DNA of 64,000 bases from G025836975 sp048751585. GTDB taxonomy: Bacteria > Pseudomonadota > Gammaproteobacteria > Burkholderiales > Burkholderiaceae_B. Below are positions 49,150-56,031 of the stretch, in pieces (within the stretch, counting starts at the first letter, position 1; the number at the start of each line of letters is the position of its first letter). Below the pieces are notes generated by a model. That model had not been told where the DNA came from and ran no database searches. It saw only the letters and a program-made list of their open reading frames with translations. Position numbers and translations under genes: made by a program. The DNA lies in assembly GCF_048751585.1 (NCBI RefSeq), contig NZ_JAZHOB010000006.1, positions 283,130 to 347,129 of the forward strand, written 5' to 3'.

Positions 49150-49572
49150 TCAGTCTTGCGGCAACAATTCGGGATTCCAGACAACCTCCCAAAGATGGCC
49201 GTCGGGATCCTGGAAATAACCGGCATAACCTCCCCAGAACGTGTCTTGGGCGGGTTTGACGATGACCGCTCCGGCACCCTTGGCCTGATCCATGGCGTCG
49301 TCCACTTCTTTCCTGGACGATACGTTATGCCCCAGCGAGAGCTCCGTGGCGCTGGGCGGGCCCAAGGCCAGCCCCGAATCGTGCGCAAGGCTTTTACGCG
49401 GCCATATGGCCAGTTTCAGTCCCGGCTGCAGATCGAAGAAGGCAACGGCTCCGTGTTCGAATTGCTGGCCTATGATGCCTTCCGTGGCCAGTTGCAATCC
49501 ATCGCGATAAAAGCGCAGTGAGCGTTCAAGATCGTCGACACCCAGGGTAATGACGGTTACTCGTGGCTTCAT
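49150..49572 (-). CDS. VOC (glyoxalase/bleomycin-resistance) family protein
   Basis: The product is 140 residues from the ATG at 49572 (MKPRVTVITLGVDDLERSLRFY). Two beta-alpha-beta modules are present, ending in GGYAGYFQDPDGHLWEVVWNP. The usual N-terminal metal His is not obvious, which is common in this subgroup. The substrate is unknown. It lies between the MFS gene and the DUF3820 gene on the same strand. Confidence 0.9.
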   Translation of the reverse strand: MKPRVTVITLGVDDLERSLRFYRDGLQLATEGIIGQQFEHGAVAFFDLQPGLKLAIWPRKSLAHDSGLALGPPSATELSLGHNVSSRKEVDDAMDQAKGAGAVIVKPAQDTFWGGYAGYFQDPDGHLWEVVWNPELLPQD

Positions 49573-49594
49573 TCTGTGCTCCTTGGCTTGGCCG

Positions 49595-50812
49595 CTATTG
49601 CGCCGCCTGCTTGTCGCGCGGCAGGAACACCAGGACAAGCAAGGTGCAAATGCCCGCGCAGCCGAAAGCGTAATCGTAGCGGCCGCTGAACGCCACAAAT
49701 GCGGCGAAGGCGGCCGGCACCAGCATATTGACCAGGTTGACCAGGATGCTGGATCCCGCCGAGGTTTCGGAAATAAGGTTGGGCGGCGAGCGCCGCGCCA
49801 CTTCGGCAATGTGCACGCCGTTCCAGCTGGCCGCCGAGCAGCCGGCAATGAATGCCAGCGCCACAATGCTCCAAAAGGGCCATTCAGGCTTGCTCAATCC
49901 CAGAAGCACGGTTGTCGTCGCCGACAAGATCGCCACCATTGAAAGCGATGCGGTGGCCGATCGCAAGCGGTCGGAAAGCCATCCCCATGCAATGCGGCCC
50001 AGCACGCCGCCCGCTTGCATGACGGCAAATACCACGCCGGCCAGGCCAAGGGAGTATCCCAGTCCGTCTATCAGGTAGATGACCGTGAAGGTGAACCAGC
50101 AGCTTTGGGAAACGGCGAACAGGCTGCCGACTATGGATGTTTTCAGCAGGCTGCCATTGCTCATCAAAGACTGCAAGGGAACCCAAAGGGTATATAGCGA
50201 ATGCAGGCCTGGCAGGCTGAAATGCCACCTTTCTGTATCGCTTGTGTCGTCCAGTCCGGCGCTCATGCGCCACGTCAGGATGGTTGGCAACGCGACCAGG
50301 AGCGCGCAGGCGAAGAGGGCGATGCGCCATCCCGCTACGGCAATCATGATGGGGATGATCAATCCGGCTATGACCCCGCCCAGGGGTACGCCGGCTTGCT
50401 TGATGGAAAATATAAGATTGCGTTTCCCGGGCGGTGAAAAGCGCTGCAGGACTTCGCTGCCGGCCGGGTTGGCGGTGCCCCCGCTCAGCCCCATTACAAA
50501 GCACGCGGCCAGGGCGACGCCAACGTTGGAATGCAGAAAGAGCGCCATGCTGGCAGCTCCCAGCAATAGGCAGAGCTGTAAGGTGCGCATCCCGCCCACC
50601 TGTTTCATCAGGGTCGATCCGGCGACCAGAATGGCGAGCCCGCCCAGCGAATTGGTGGCTGTCAGGTAACCGATGGAACTGCCGCCCCATCCGAACTCGT
50701 CGGACATTGCCGGGGCAATGATGGGAATAAACCGTGCCAGGAACGACGTCGTGGTTTGCAGGATGAAAATTGCCGCGATGGGTACAAGCCAGGCGGGCGC
50801 CGCCTTTATCAT
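49595..50812 (-). CDS. major facilitator superfamily transporter
   Basis: The product is 405 residues with about 12 helices. The motif-A-like loop WLSDRLRSATA follows helix 8 and the central loop is charged. It resembles CynX/OxlT-type carriers of small anions or organic acids, but the substrate cannot be told. It heads the minus-strand group MFS-VOC-DUF3820. Confidence 0.9.
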   Translation of the reverse strand: MIKAAPAWLVPIAAIFILQTTTSFLARFIPIIAPAMSDEFGWGGSSIGYLTATNSLGGLAILVAGSTLMKQVGGMRTLQLCLLLGAASMALFLHSNVGVALAACFVMGLSGGTANPAGSEVLQRFSPPGKRNLIFSIKQAGVPLGGVIAGLIIPIMIAVAGWRIALFACALLVALPTILTWRMSAGLDDTSDTERWHFSLPGLHSLYTLWVPLQSLMSNGSLLKTSIVGSLFAVSQSCWFTFTVIYLIDGLGYSLGLAGVVFAVMQAGGVLGRIAWGWLSDRLRSATASLSMVAILSATTTVLLGLSKPEWPFWSIVALAFIAGCSAASWNGVHIAEVARRSPPNLISETSAGSSILVNLVNMLVPAAFAAFVAFSGRYDYAFGCAGICTLLVLVFLPRDKQAAQ

Positions 50813-50886
50813 TAAGAATCTCTTTTTTTGCCGGAGTGCTGCGGATAGGGTGCAGATGCTCTATTTTATACGTGCGTCACGGGTCT

Positions 50887-51009
50887 GATCAGGCTTTCGG
50901 CTATATGGCCGCGATTCGGGCGAAAGAACTTAAAAGTGTTGCACTCGGTCTTCGGTATCTACACGATGAAATCGTCGCTGCTATTGACCTTTTGTTTCGT
51001 GGATTCTAA
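50887..51009 (+). pseudogene. 3' relic of a ccdB toxin gene
   Basis: The frame ends GYMAAIRAKELKSVALGLRYL, here quoted in two parts with HDEIVAAIDLLFRGF, followed by TAA at 51007. It aligns with the end of the intact CcdB at 54093-54392 (QYIAAVPDRELQ..., then RQLHDDIVGAIDFLFHGF). The first two thirds are absent and no ccdA is beside it. It is the scar of a second ccd module. Confidence 0.75.
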
Positions 51010-51135
51010 GGACGCTTTGCTTGGCTATGTCGTTGGCCGTTGGTTGACATCTGGCCAGGCCGTATCCTCAAACCGACAAACCGGCTAGCATGCCTGCATG
51101 TAACGATTGTTTACCCAAACAAGAGGGGTCAAGGC

Positions 51136-51939
51136 ATGAAAAAACTATCGAGTTTTTTATTTATAGTTTTCTGTTCATTCGGTGCAAGCTCGAGTCTAGC
51201 CGCCGATGCCCCAGACAAGGCAGGCGCTTACATCGGTGTGTTTGCCGGCTATGGGGCTGCCGGTTCGGCCAGCTTGCAGCAAAAAGGAGGGGTTTACGAT
51301 CCGGCTCCGGACCTTAAGTTTTTACCCATCAATGCCAGGGGGGACACAGGAAGCAAGAGTCTTGCCCTAGCTGGTGTTCAAGCCGGTTATGAATGGGCCG
51401 GCTGGAAATTCGGACGCTCAAAATGGGGGCTGAAACCTGCCGCTGAGCTTGAAGGCATCTATCTGGGCAAACATTCGCCCATCGGCACGATGCCAATCAT
51501 TCCGCGATTCCTGGGGACGCAATATGTCACCATTCCCATGACGGCCGGCATTTTTTTGGCAAATGCCGTTTTTACCTTTCAAACTCCATATTCAAGCAAG
51601 GTTTTCCCTTATCTTGGAGTCGGCGCGGGCGTAGCGCACATCTCTATTAAGGGCTCGGACTCGGCAAATCCGTCCGAACCGGGTATCAATCACTTCAATT
51701 CGAACCCCGATGCTTCGGACTCGGCCTTCGCCATGCAACTAAAGGCAGGGCTCAAAGCAGACGTCGATACGAACTTATCGCTATTCGCCGAATACCGATA
51801 TCTGTCCATTTACTCGACGAGCTATACCTTCGGGTCGACCAACTACCCTGGGGTTCACCAGCCTACCGCGCCCTGGCATGTCAACCTGGGGCGCCAGAAC
51901 TACAACCTGTTCGTCGCCGGCTTGCGCTATAAATTCTGA
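51136..51939 (+). CDS. outer-membrane beta-barrel protein
   Basis: The product is 267 residues from the ATG at 51136 (MKKLSSFLFIVFCSFGASSS), with AAGAGGGG upstream. A signal peptide ends at about SLAADA. The rest alternates aromatic and polar residues (AYIGVFAGYGAAGSAS, ATLFAEYRYLSIYS-type strands) and ends in an aromatic residue (LRYKF), the insertion signal of outer-membrane barrels. It resembles the OmpA-like/8-stranded family. Function unknown. Confidence 0.82.
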   Translation: MKKLSSFLFIVFCSFGASSSLAADAPDKAGAYIGVFAGYGAAGSASLQQKGGVYDPAPDLKFLPINARGDTGSKSLALAGVQAGYEWAGWKFGRSKWGLKPAAELEGIYLGKHSPIGTMPIIPRFLGTQYVTIPMTAGIFLANAVFTFQTPYSSKVFPYLGVGAGVAHISIKGSDSANPSEPGINHFNSNPDASDSAFAMQLKAGLKADVDTNLSLFAEYRYLSIYSTSYTFGSTNYPGVHQPTAPWHVNLGRQNYNLFVAGLRYKF

Positions 51940-52027
51940 TTTCCATGCTTCTAAAAGCATAAGGTGCATTGGGCAAGCCTGGAAACGTAGGCAAATAAAA
52001 AGGGCTCTTCAATTGTTGCCAAGGCGG

Positions 52028-53371
52028 ATGCCAGGCCATTACCACGCACCAGTCCAAACAGCTCGGTCGCCTCGCCCTGGTGGCGTCCTCAGCTATCGGA
52101 GCGGGTATGACGCGAAGCCCGTCGAAGGACGCCTCTATGTAACGCGCGGAAATCGACCGCGAACGCTTGAGCTGCCCGGACTCACCATCAAGGTTATTCC
52201 GGGACCCGGCGCGGTCGATGGCGACATGCCCTACAAGAACCTTTTCCTGGCCAGCCAATCCCGCTGGTTGTTGGAGAACATGGCGACTGGCCGTGGTGTA
52301 AGTGAAAGAGTGCTTCCCCAGGAGACGCTCGAGGTCGAGCTCGACAAACTTCTTTCGATTCGGGGGGAGCATCGGTTCAACCAACTCGGGGATGCCTGCC
52401 GCACGTTAGCGAACAAGATTGGCAGGGAAAAGGAGTTCAAGCGTCTGGATGGCATCATGGGAGCCTTGCTGGGTACCCACGAGAGCAAAAAGTTACACGG
52501 CAAGCAGGCGCTCGCACGCGCCACCGACCGTCCCTATGACCCCGACCGTCTAGTGCTGTTCGATACCCTGTTCAGCGGCCTACGGGCCCCGGTCTTGCCG
52601 GAGGTGACCGCCACAGCGGAAACAGGAGTCGCACGCGAGAACTTCGCTTTTTTTGAGTCCTACTTCTCGAACTATATCGAAGGCACTACATTCCTGGTCA
52701 GCGAGGCCGAAGAAATCGTGTTTGAAGGCAAGCTCATACCGAACCGGACGGAGGACTCTCACGACATTTTGGGTACCTTCCAGGCCGCGATGCAAGCCCC
52801 TTGGCGCGACCAACCGGCAAGCTCGGCGGACGACTTCCTGCATTGGCTCAAGAGCGTCAACGCGCTGGTGATGCAGTCCAGGTTGGACAAGAGCCCAGGC
52901 GAGTGGAAGAACCAGAACAACCAGGCCGGGGCGACGCTATTCGTGGCCCATGAACTTGTACCGGGCACGCTGCGGGAAGGCTTCGAGCGGATTCAGGCGC
53001 TGGAGGACCCCCTTGCCCGCGCGCTGATGACTATGTTTGTTGTCTCCGAGGTTCACCCCTTCAAGGACGGCAACGGCAGAACAGCGCGCCTGGCCATGAA
53101 CAGCGTACTAAGCGCCGCCGGACTGTCGCGCATCATTGTGCCGACGGTCTATCGCGAGGATTATCTGTTGCCGCTGAAAAGCCTGTCGAACCATGCCGAC
53201 GCGACACCCTACATCCGGGCCATGACTCGCATCCATGCCTGGACGGCGGCCTTTGACTACACCCAGCCCCGGCCCGGCCTCTATGAGGCGCTCAAGAGGT
53301 GCAACGCCTTTGAAGAAGACCTACGAAACTACCGACTGGTGTTCCCCGAGGTCAACGCAGAAGGGGCTTAA
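52028..53371 (+). CDS. Fic-domain protein with internal inhibitory motif, N-terminus possibly truncated
   Basis: The product is 447 residues from the ATG at 52028. The Fic active-site motif HPFKDGNGRTAR begins at about residue 343, with all key residues present, so AMP-transfer activity is plausible. SNYIEG at about 214-219 fits the (S/T)xxxE(G/N) inhibitory motif of class II Fic proteins. The N-terminal 170 residues match the winged-helix/AbiEi-like part of this family only from GGVLSYRSG on; the first 50-60 residues usual in relatives are unreadable. A 5' truncation or frameshift is likely. Confidence 0.85.
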   Translation: MPGHYHAPVQTARSPRPGGVLSYRSGYDAKPVEGRLYVTRGNRPRTLELPGLTIKVIPGPGAVDGDMPYKNLFLASQSRWLLENMATGRGVSERVLPQETLEVELDKLLSIRGEHRFNQLGDACRTLANKIGREKEFKRLDGIMGALLGTHESKKLHGKQALARATDRPYDPDRLVLFDTLFSGLRAPVLPEVTATAETGVARENFAFFESYFSNYIEGTTFLVSEAEEIVFEGKLIPNRTEDSHDILGTFQAAMQAPWRDQPASSADDFLHWLKSVNALVMQSRLDKSPGEWKNQNNQAGATLFVAHELVPGTLREGFERIQALEDPLARALMTMFVVSEVHPFKDGNGRTARLAMNSVLSAAGLSRIIVPTVYREDYLLPLKSLSNHADATPYIRAMTRIHAWTAAFDYTQPRPGLYEALKRCNAFEEDLRNYRLVFPEVNAEGA

Positions 53372-53567
53372 TGCGGCCTCGCCCCGGCTTACTGAGCTTT
53401 TAACCATTGCGTGATGCTTGCTGTCCTGGAGACCTTCCGTAGGCTCACACCCTGACGCTGATGCTGATTGCGTCTCGGAGCGCTGGACCGCTATTTATAA
53501 CGTAGCGTCGTGGGTCGACGTTACAAGCGAAGCTTGGGAGCAACTACGCTGGCGTGCGACAATAGAA

Positions 53568-53607
53568 AAAGGCCGGAAACCCGCATGTATGCTGGCTTCC
53601 GGCCTTT
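53568..53607 (-). terminator. hairpin beside the distal att repeat, former tRNA-Met terminator
   Basis: AAAGGCCGGAA (53568-53578) and TTCCGGCCTTT (53597-53607) form an 11-bp stem with an 18-base loop. On the minus strand it ends in TTTTT. It lies just past the duplicated tRNA 3' end, as the native terminator of the tRNA gene would have before insertion of the island. In 53372-53567 I see nothing else. Confidence 0.6.
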
Positions 53608-53613
53608 AGTATC

Positions 53614-53632
53614 TTGGTGGCGCATCCCTGAT
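53614..53632 (-). repeat. attachment-site repeat, distal copy
   Basis: TTGGTGGCGCATCCCTGAT, 19 bases, is identical to 55653-55671, which is the 3' end of the tRNA-Met gene including its CCA. This is the hallmark of site-specific integration at a tRNA 3' end. The segment between the copies is about 2.0 kb. Confidence 0.85.
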
Positions 53633-53701
53633 GCTGGAAATTTGCATAGGAGTTCGTAAAGTAATTATGATTATCAATGGTTTACAAGCTGCTTGGCGCT
53701 A

Positions 53702-53723
53702 GTGTATCAGCGTGGTGTACCAG
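53702..53723 (+). repeat. paired GTGTAYCAG repeats, left end of the mini-island
   Basis: GTGTATCAG at 53702-53710 and GTGTACCAG at 53715-53723, spaced 13 bases. The same pair with the same spacing occurs at the other end (55490, 55503). They resemble integrase arm-binding sites. Confidence 0.6.
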
Positions 53724-53782
53724 CCTCCAAGCGAAATCGATTACGAAAATTTTGGGCAGAAACACCTTTCTTGTATTGCTAG

Positions 53783-53816
53783 TATGCGCATATAATTTAT
53801 TGAGAAAGGTGCGCAT
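53783..53816 (+). promoter_or_regulatory. ccdAB promoter and operator
   Basis: TATGCGCATA (53783-53792), a perfect palindrome, overlaps the -10 box TATAAT (53791-53796). A further half site TGCGCAT lies at 53810-53816. The ccdA ATG follows at 53845. Binding of the CcdA-CcdB complex here would autoregulate the module. Confidence 0.6.
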
Positions 53817-53844
53817 GGTTGCGCTACTGAACAAGGAGATTGTC

Positions 53845-54093
53845 ATGCTGACCGTCAACCGCCCGCGCAGTGCGGCCAAGCGTGCCACGAATGTGTCACT
53901 GCCTGAGGACCTGCTTTCCGAGGCCAAGGCTTTGCAAATTAATATCTCGCAGGCCGCTGAAGCCGGTGTTGCGCAGGCCGTCGCACGCACGCGCAGCCAG
54001 CGTTGGCTTGCCGAGAACCAGGATGCCATCGAGAGTTCCAATACCTTCGTTGAGAAACACGGCCTTCCTCTGGCGAAGTACCGGATGTTCTGA
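53845..54093 (+). CDS. ccdA: CcdA antitoxin
   Basis: The product is 82 residues from the ATG at 53845 (MLTVNRPRSAAKRATNVSLP), with AAGGAG upstream. The ribbon-helix-helix N-terminus (RATNVSLPEDLLSEAKALQINIS) binds DNA and the C-terminal tail (WLAENQDAIESSNTFVEKHGLPLAKYRMF) wraps the toxin. It stabilises the island or region by addiction. It overlaps ccdB by one base (TGATG). Confidence 0.93.
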   Translation: MLTVNRPRSAAKRATNVSLPEDLLSEAKALQINISQAAEAGVAQAVARTRSQRWLAENQDAIESSNTFVEKHGLPLAKYRMF

Positions 54094-54392
54094 TGAGCCG
54101 CTACGACGTTTACCCCAATCCGTCAGGCAGTGGATACCTTCTTGATGTCCAGGCGGACATCCTGCAGCCGCTGAATACGAGAGCTGTTGTGCCACTGCTA
54201 CCACTTGGCGAGGCGCCCAAACCAGCAAAGACACTTAACCCTGTTTTTGACATAGGTGGTGAACCCTACGCGATGGTGACGCAATACATCGCTGCAGTTC
54301 CGGACAGGGAGCTACAGAACCCCGTATGCAGTCTCCGACAGTTGCACGACGATATTGTGGGTGCCATTGACTTTTTGTTTCATGGATTCTGA
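54093..54392 (+). CDS. ccdB: CcdB gyrase-inhibitor toxin
   Basis: The product is 99 residues, the family length, beginning SRYDVYPNPSGSGYLLDVQADIL and ending RQLHDDIVGAIDFLFHGF. CcdB poisons DNA gyrase through its C-terminal residues; the usual C-terminal W-G-I is here F-H-G-F, so activity against gyrase is probable but not certain. The module is complete with ccdA and an operator. Confidence 0.93.
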   Translation: MSRYDVYPNPSGSGYLLDVQADILQPLNTRAVVPLLPLGEAPKPAKTLNPVFDIGGEPYAMVTQYIAAVPDRELQNPVCSLRQLHDDIVGAIDFLFHGF

Positions 54393-54396
54393 CTTG

Positions 54397-54525
54397 TCAG
54401 AGCGGGAGGCCGATGGGGATGGCACCGGCTCCGGGTGTGAATGCCATAGCCCGATGCAGTGCAGTCCCTTGGAGAACATCCTCTTGCGCTGCCCGGGCAA
54501 CTTGGTATTGGAGGGCCTCGCTCAT
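54397..54525 (-). CDS. short ORF coupled to the ThiF fragment
   Basis: An ATG that overlaps the ThiF-fragment stop (ATGA) opens 42 codons (MSEALQYQVARAAQEDVLQG, ending IPIGLPL). It is convergent with ccdB, 4 bases away. The coupled start suggests that this was the next gene of the E1 operon, now cut short by the ccd module. No family recognised. Confidence 0.4.
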   Translation of the reverse strand: MSEALQYQVARAAQEDVLQGTALHRAMAFTPGAGAIPIGLPL

Positions 54526-55178
54526 GGTGCGCCCATGACTGAGCGGTAGTCTCTGGTTCGCATGACAGAATCGTAGCGGGAGCCGTCCAGGGGCACGATG
54601 GCGCGCAGAGGGACCTGGCCTGGGACAGGAAGGGCGTCGTAGAAAGCTTTTGTCCTTACCCAGCTCCACACAGTTGCCTCGGTGCATTGGCCATCAAGCA
54701 CGGCGAGGACCCGTTCTGTAGCGAATGCCGCGCCTTGCCAGGCATCCGCAGCGCCGTAGGGGTGGAAGCCGGCCCCACAAGCAGGTAAATCCACTCTGAT
54801 ATCAAAGCCAGAGAATCCGGCCGCATTGACTTTGTCATCAGCGGGGTCTGATGCTGGCCATGGGTCATCCGCTAAGGTCAAGACAACGTGGGCTGCTGAG
54901 CAATAGGGCTCAAGCCAGGCATGTAGAACTGGGGTATTTCCGAAAGCAAGTGGGCGCCATTGCGAGAGTACTGTTCGCACACTGCTCTCACCGGTGCATT
55001 CGACGACCAAGTCGTATTCCTTGTGGTTTTCCACCCTGGCCAGCCATTCAGCCACACGTGCTTGATAACCAGTGATTTGAAGGCCTGGGATATCTTGGCG
55101 AAGCCGGGCCGCAAGAGCTTCCGCCTTGGCTCGCTCAAGCGAGGTCAGGCCAAGGACGTGTCTGCTGCGGGGGTCAGC
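54522..55178 (-). pseudogene. ThiF/E1-like adenylyltransferase gene lacking its N-terminal half
   Basis: From about 55163 the frame reads RHVLGLTSLERAKAEALAARL, a stretch that in E1/ThiF proteins follows the first part of the ATP-binding Rossmann fold. DLVVECTGESSVRTVL and LHAWLEPYCSAAHVVL follow, then a C-terminal part ending RDYRSVMGAP. The GxGxxG ATP loop, the conserved Arg and Asp before it and any start are absent, and the frame is stopped by TGA at 55179-55181. E1-like proteins with such C-termini accompany E2 and JAB partners in prokaryotic ubiquitin-like systems; none of those is here. Confidence 0.65.
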
Positions 55179-55450
55179 TCATCAGGCAGCATGGACTGGC
55201 ATTGCAGCTCATGCCCGGCAAGCACTGCTTCCTGGTAGCGTGCAAGGATTGTTGGAATCATCCAACGCTCCAGCGGGTCAGTCACCGCATCGGGGTCGTC
55301 GAACTCGGCTTGCAAGGCCCTCAAGTTGGCCACAGCGTTAAGGGGGCAGGCGCCTTCACGCCATTTTTCGGCTTCGAGGAACAGTTTGTCCACTTCGTCC
55401 GCCGTGATGCGGCATCGCCGAATGGCTTCACGAGTGATGGAGGTTTGCAT
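55145..55450 (-). CDS. hypothetical protein of the mini-island
   Basis: The product is 101 residues, acidic and helical (MQTSITREAIRRCRITADEV, then PLERWMIPTILARYQEAVLAGHE). No family recognised. Its last 11 codons overlap the start of the ThiF fragment in another frame, so the natural 3' end was probably lost by the same deletion. It lies closest to the tRNA and to the GTGTACCAG pair at 55490-55511. Confidence 0.5.
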   Translation of the reverse strand: MQTSITREAIRRCRITADEVDKLFLEAEKWREGACPLNAVANLRALQAEFDDPDAVTDPLERWMIPTILARYQEAVLAGHELQCQSMLPDELTPAADTSLA

Positions 55451-55489
55451 CTAGCTATACGTTGGATGTCGCTGGTTGTCGGACGGTGT

Positions 55490-55511
55490 GTGTACCAGTC
55501 TTGTGTACCAG
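55490..55511 (+). repeat. paired GTGTACCAG repeats, right end of the mini-island
   Basis: GTGTACCAG at 55490-55498 and 55503-55511, with the same 13-base spacing as the left pair at 53702 and 53715. Together with the att repeat they define the element ends. Confidence 0.6.
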
Positions 55512-55605
55512 CTACTTCGTCTAGCAACTTGTCGTTGACGCTAAAATGGAACCCACTTTAGGTTATAAATATCCCTTTAAAATCAAATGATTACGAATTA
55601 AAAGA

Positions 55606-55642
55606 ACAAAAAACTGCCCCGAACCTTGCGGTGTCGGGGCAG
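55606..55642 (-). terminator. terminator of tRNA-Met
   Basis: CTGCCCCGA (55614-55622) and TCGGGGCAG (55634-55642) with an 11-base loop. On the minus strand TTTTTTG follows. It starts about 12 bases after the CCA end. If the island model is right, this terminator came with the element. Confidence 0.85.
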
Positions 55643-55652
55643 CTTGTATTCT

Positions 55653-55671
55653 TTGGTGGCGCATCCCTGAT
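55653..55671 (-). repeat. attachment-site repeat, tRNA-proximal copy
   Basis: Identical in 19 bases to 53614-53632. It covers the CCA, discriminator, acceptor 3' strand and part of the T arm of tRNA-Met. Confidence 0.85.
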
Positions 55672-55730
55672 TCGAACAGGGGACCTGCGGATTATGATTC
55701 CGTCGCTCTAACCGGCTGAGCTAATGCGCC
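55654..55730 (-). tRNA. tRNA-Met (CAT), elongator type
   Basis: 77 bases including encoded CCA. Acceptor GGCGCAT pairs with ATGCGCC; the D arm is GCTC...GAGC; the anticodon loop ATCATAA holds CAT; the T arm is CCCTG-TTCGAAT-CAGGG. The D stem and CGGA..TCCG anticodon stem fit elongator tRNA-Met rather than the initiator. A CAT anticodon modified to read AUA (Ile2) cannot be wholly excluded. Confidence 0.9.
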
Positions 55731-55863
55731 AAAGTCCGACACTTTAGCATATTTTTTTTGGTTTGTGTAGCGGCAAAACGGGCTGGTTGGCAGCGAAAAA
55801 CGATTGCCACGGTCCGAAGGCCGAGCCGTCGATATGGCAAGCCTGATTGCACGCGACGGGAGG

Positions 55864-55898
55864 CCAAAAAATCAAAGGCCCCGCCTTTTGGCGGGGCC
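55864..55898 (-). terminator. terminator of the FMN glutamate-synthase-like gene
   Basis: GGCCCCGCC-TTTT-GGCGGGGCC (55877-55898). On the minus strand it is followed by TTTGATTTTTTGG. It lies 134 bases after the stop codon at 56032, with the hairpin row in between. Confidence 0.8.
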
Positions 55899-55900
55899 CT

Positions 55901-55982
55901 ACTGCCGGTATGGCAGTGGACACTACGCTGAAGGTAGTGTCGGATTAACTACCGGAGAGGTAGCTATACTGCCGTCAGGCAG
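55901..55982. other. row of four consecutive small stem-loops
   Basis: ACTGCC/GGCAGT (55901-55917), GACACTAC/GTAGTGTC (55919-55941), CTACC/GGTAG (55949-55963) and CTGCC/GGCAG (55969-55982), with loops of 4-7 bases. Stems one and four share the CTGCC arm, and stems two and three share CTAC. They lie between the gene end and its terminator, inside the probable 3' untranslated RNA. The flanking 55731-55860 shows nothing else. Confidence 0.6.
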
Positions 55983-56031
55983 CGATTCAACGATAATTCC
56001 AAGCTGCGGCAAATGCAAGTACGGGAAAATA

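Noticed and set aside
53418..53609. 63-codon plus-strand frame between fic and the island
   Set aside because: It runs through the terminator hairpin, has no ribosome binding site and no family resemblance.
54522..55450. CBASS or Pycsar defence locus
   Set aside because: Only an E1-like fragment is present; no nucleotide cyclase, effector, E2 or JAB gene was seen.
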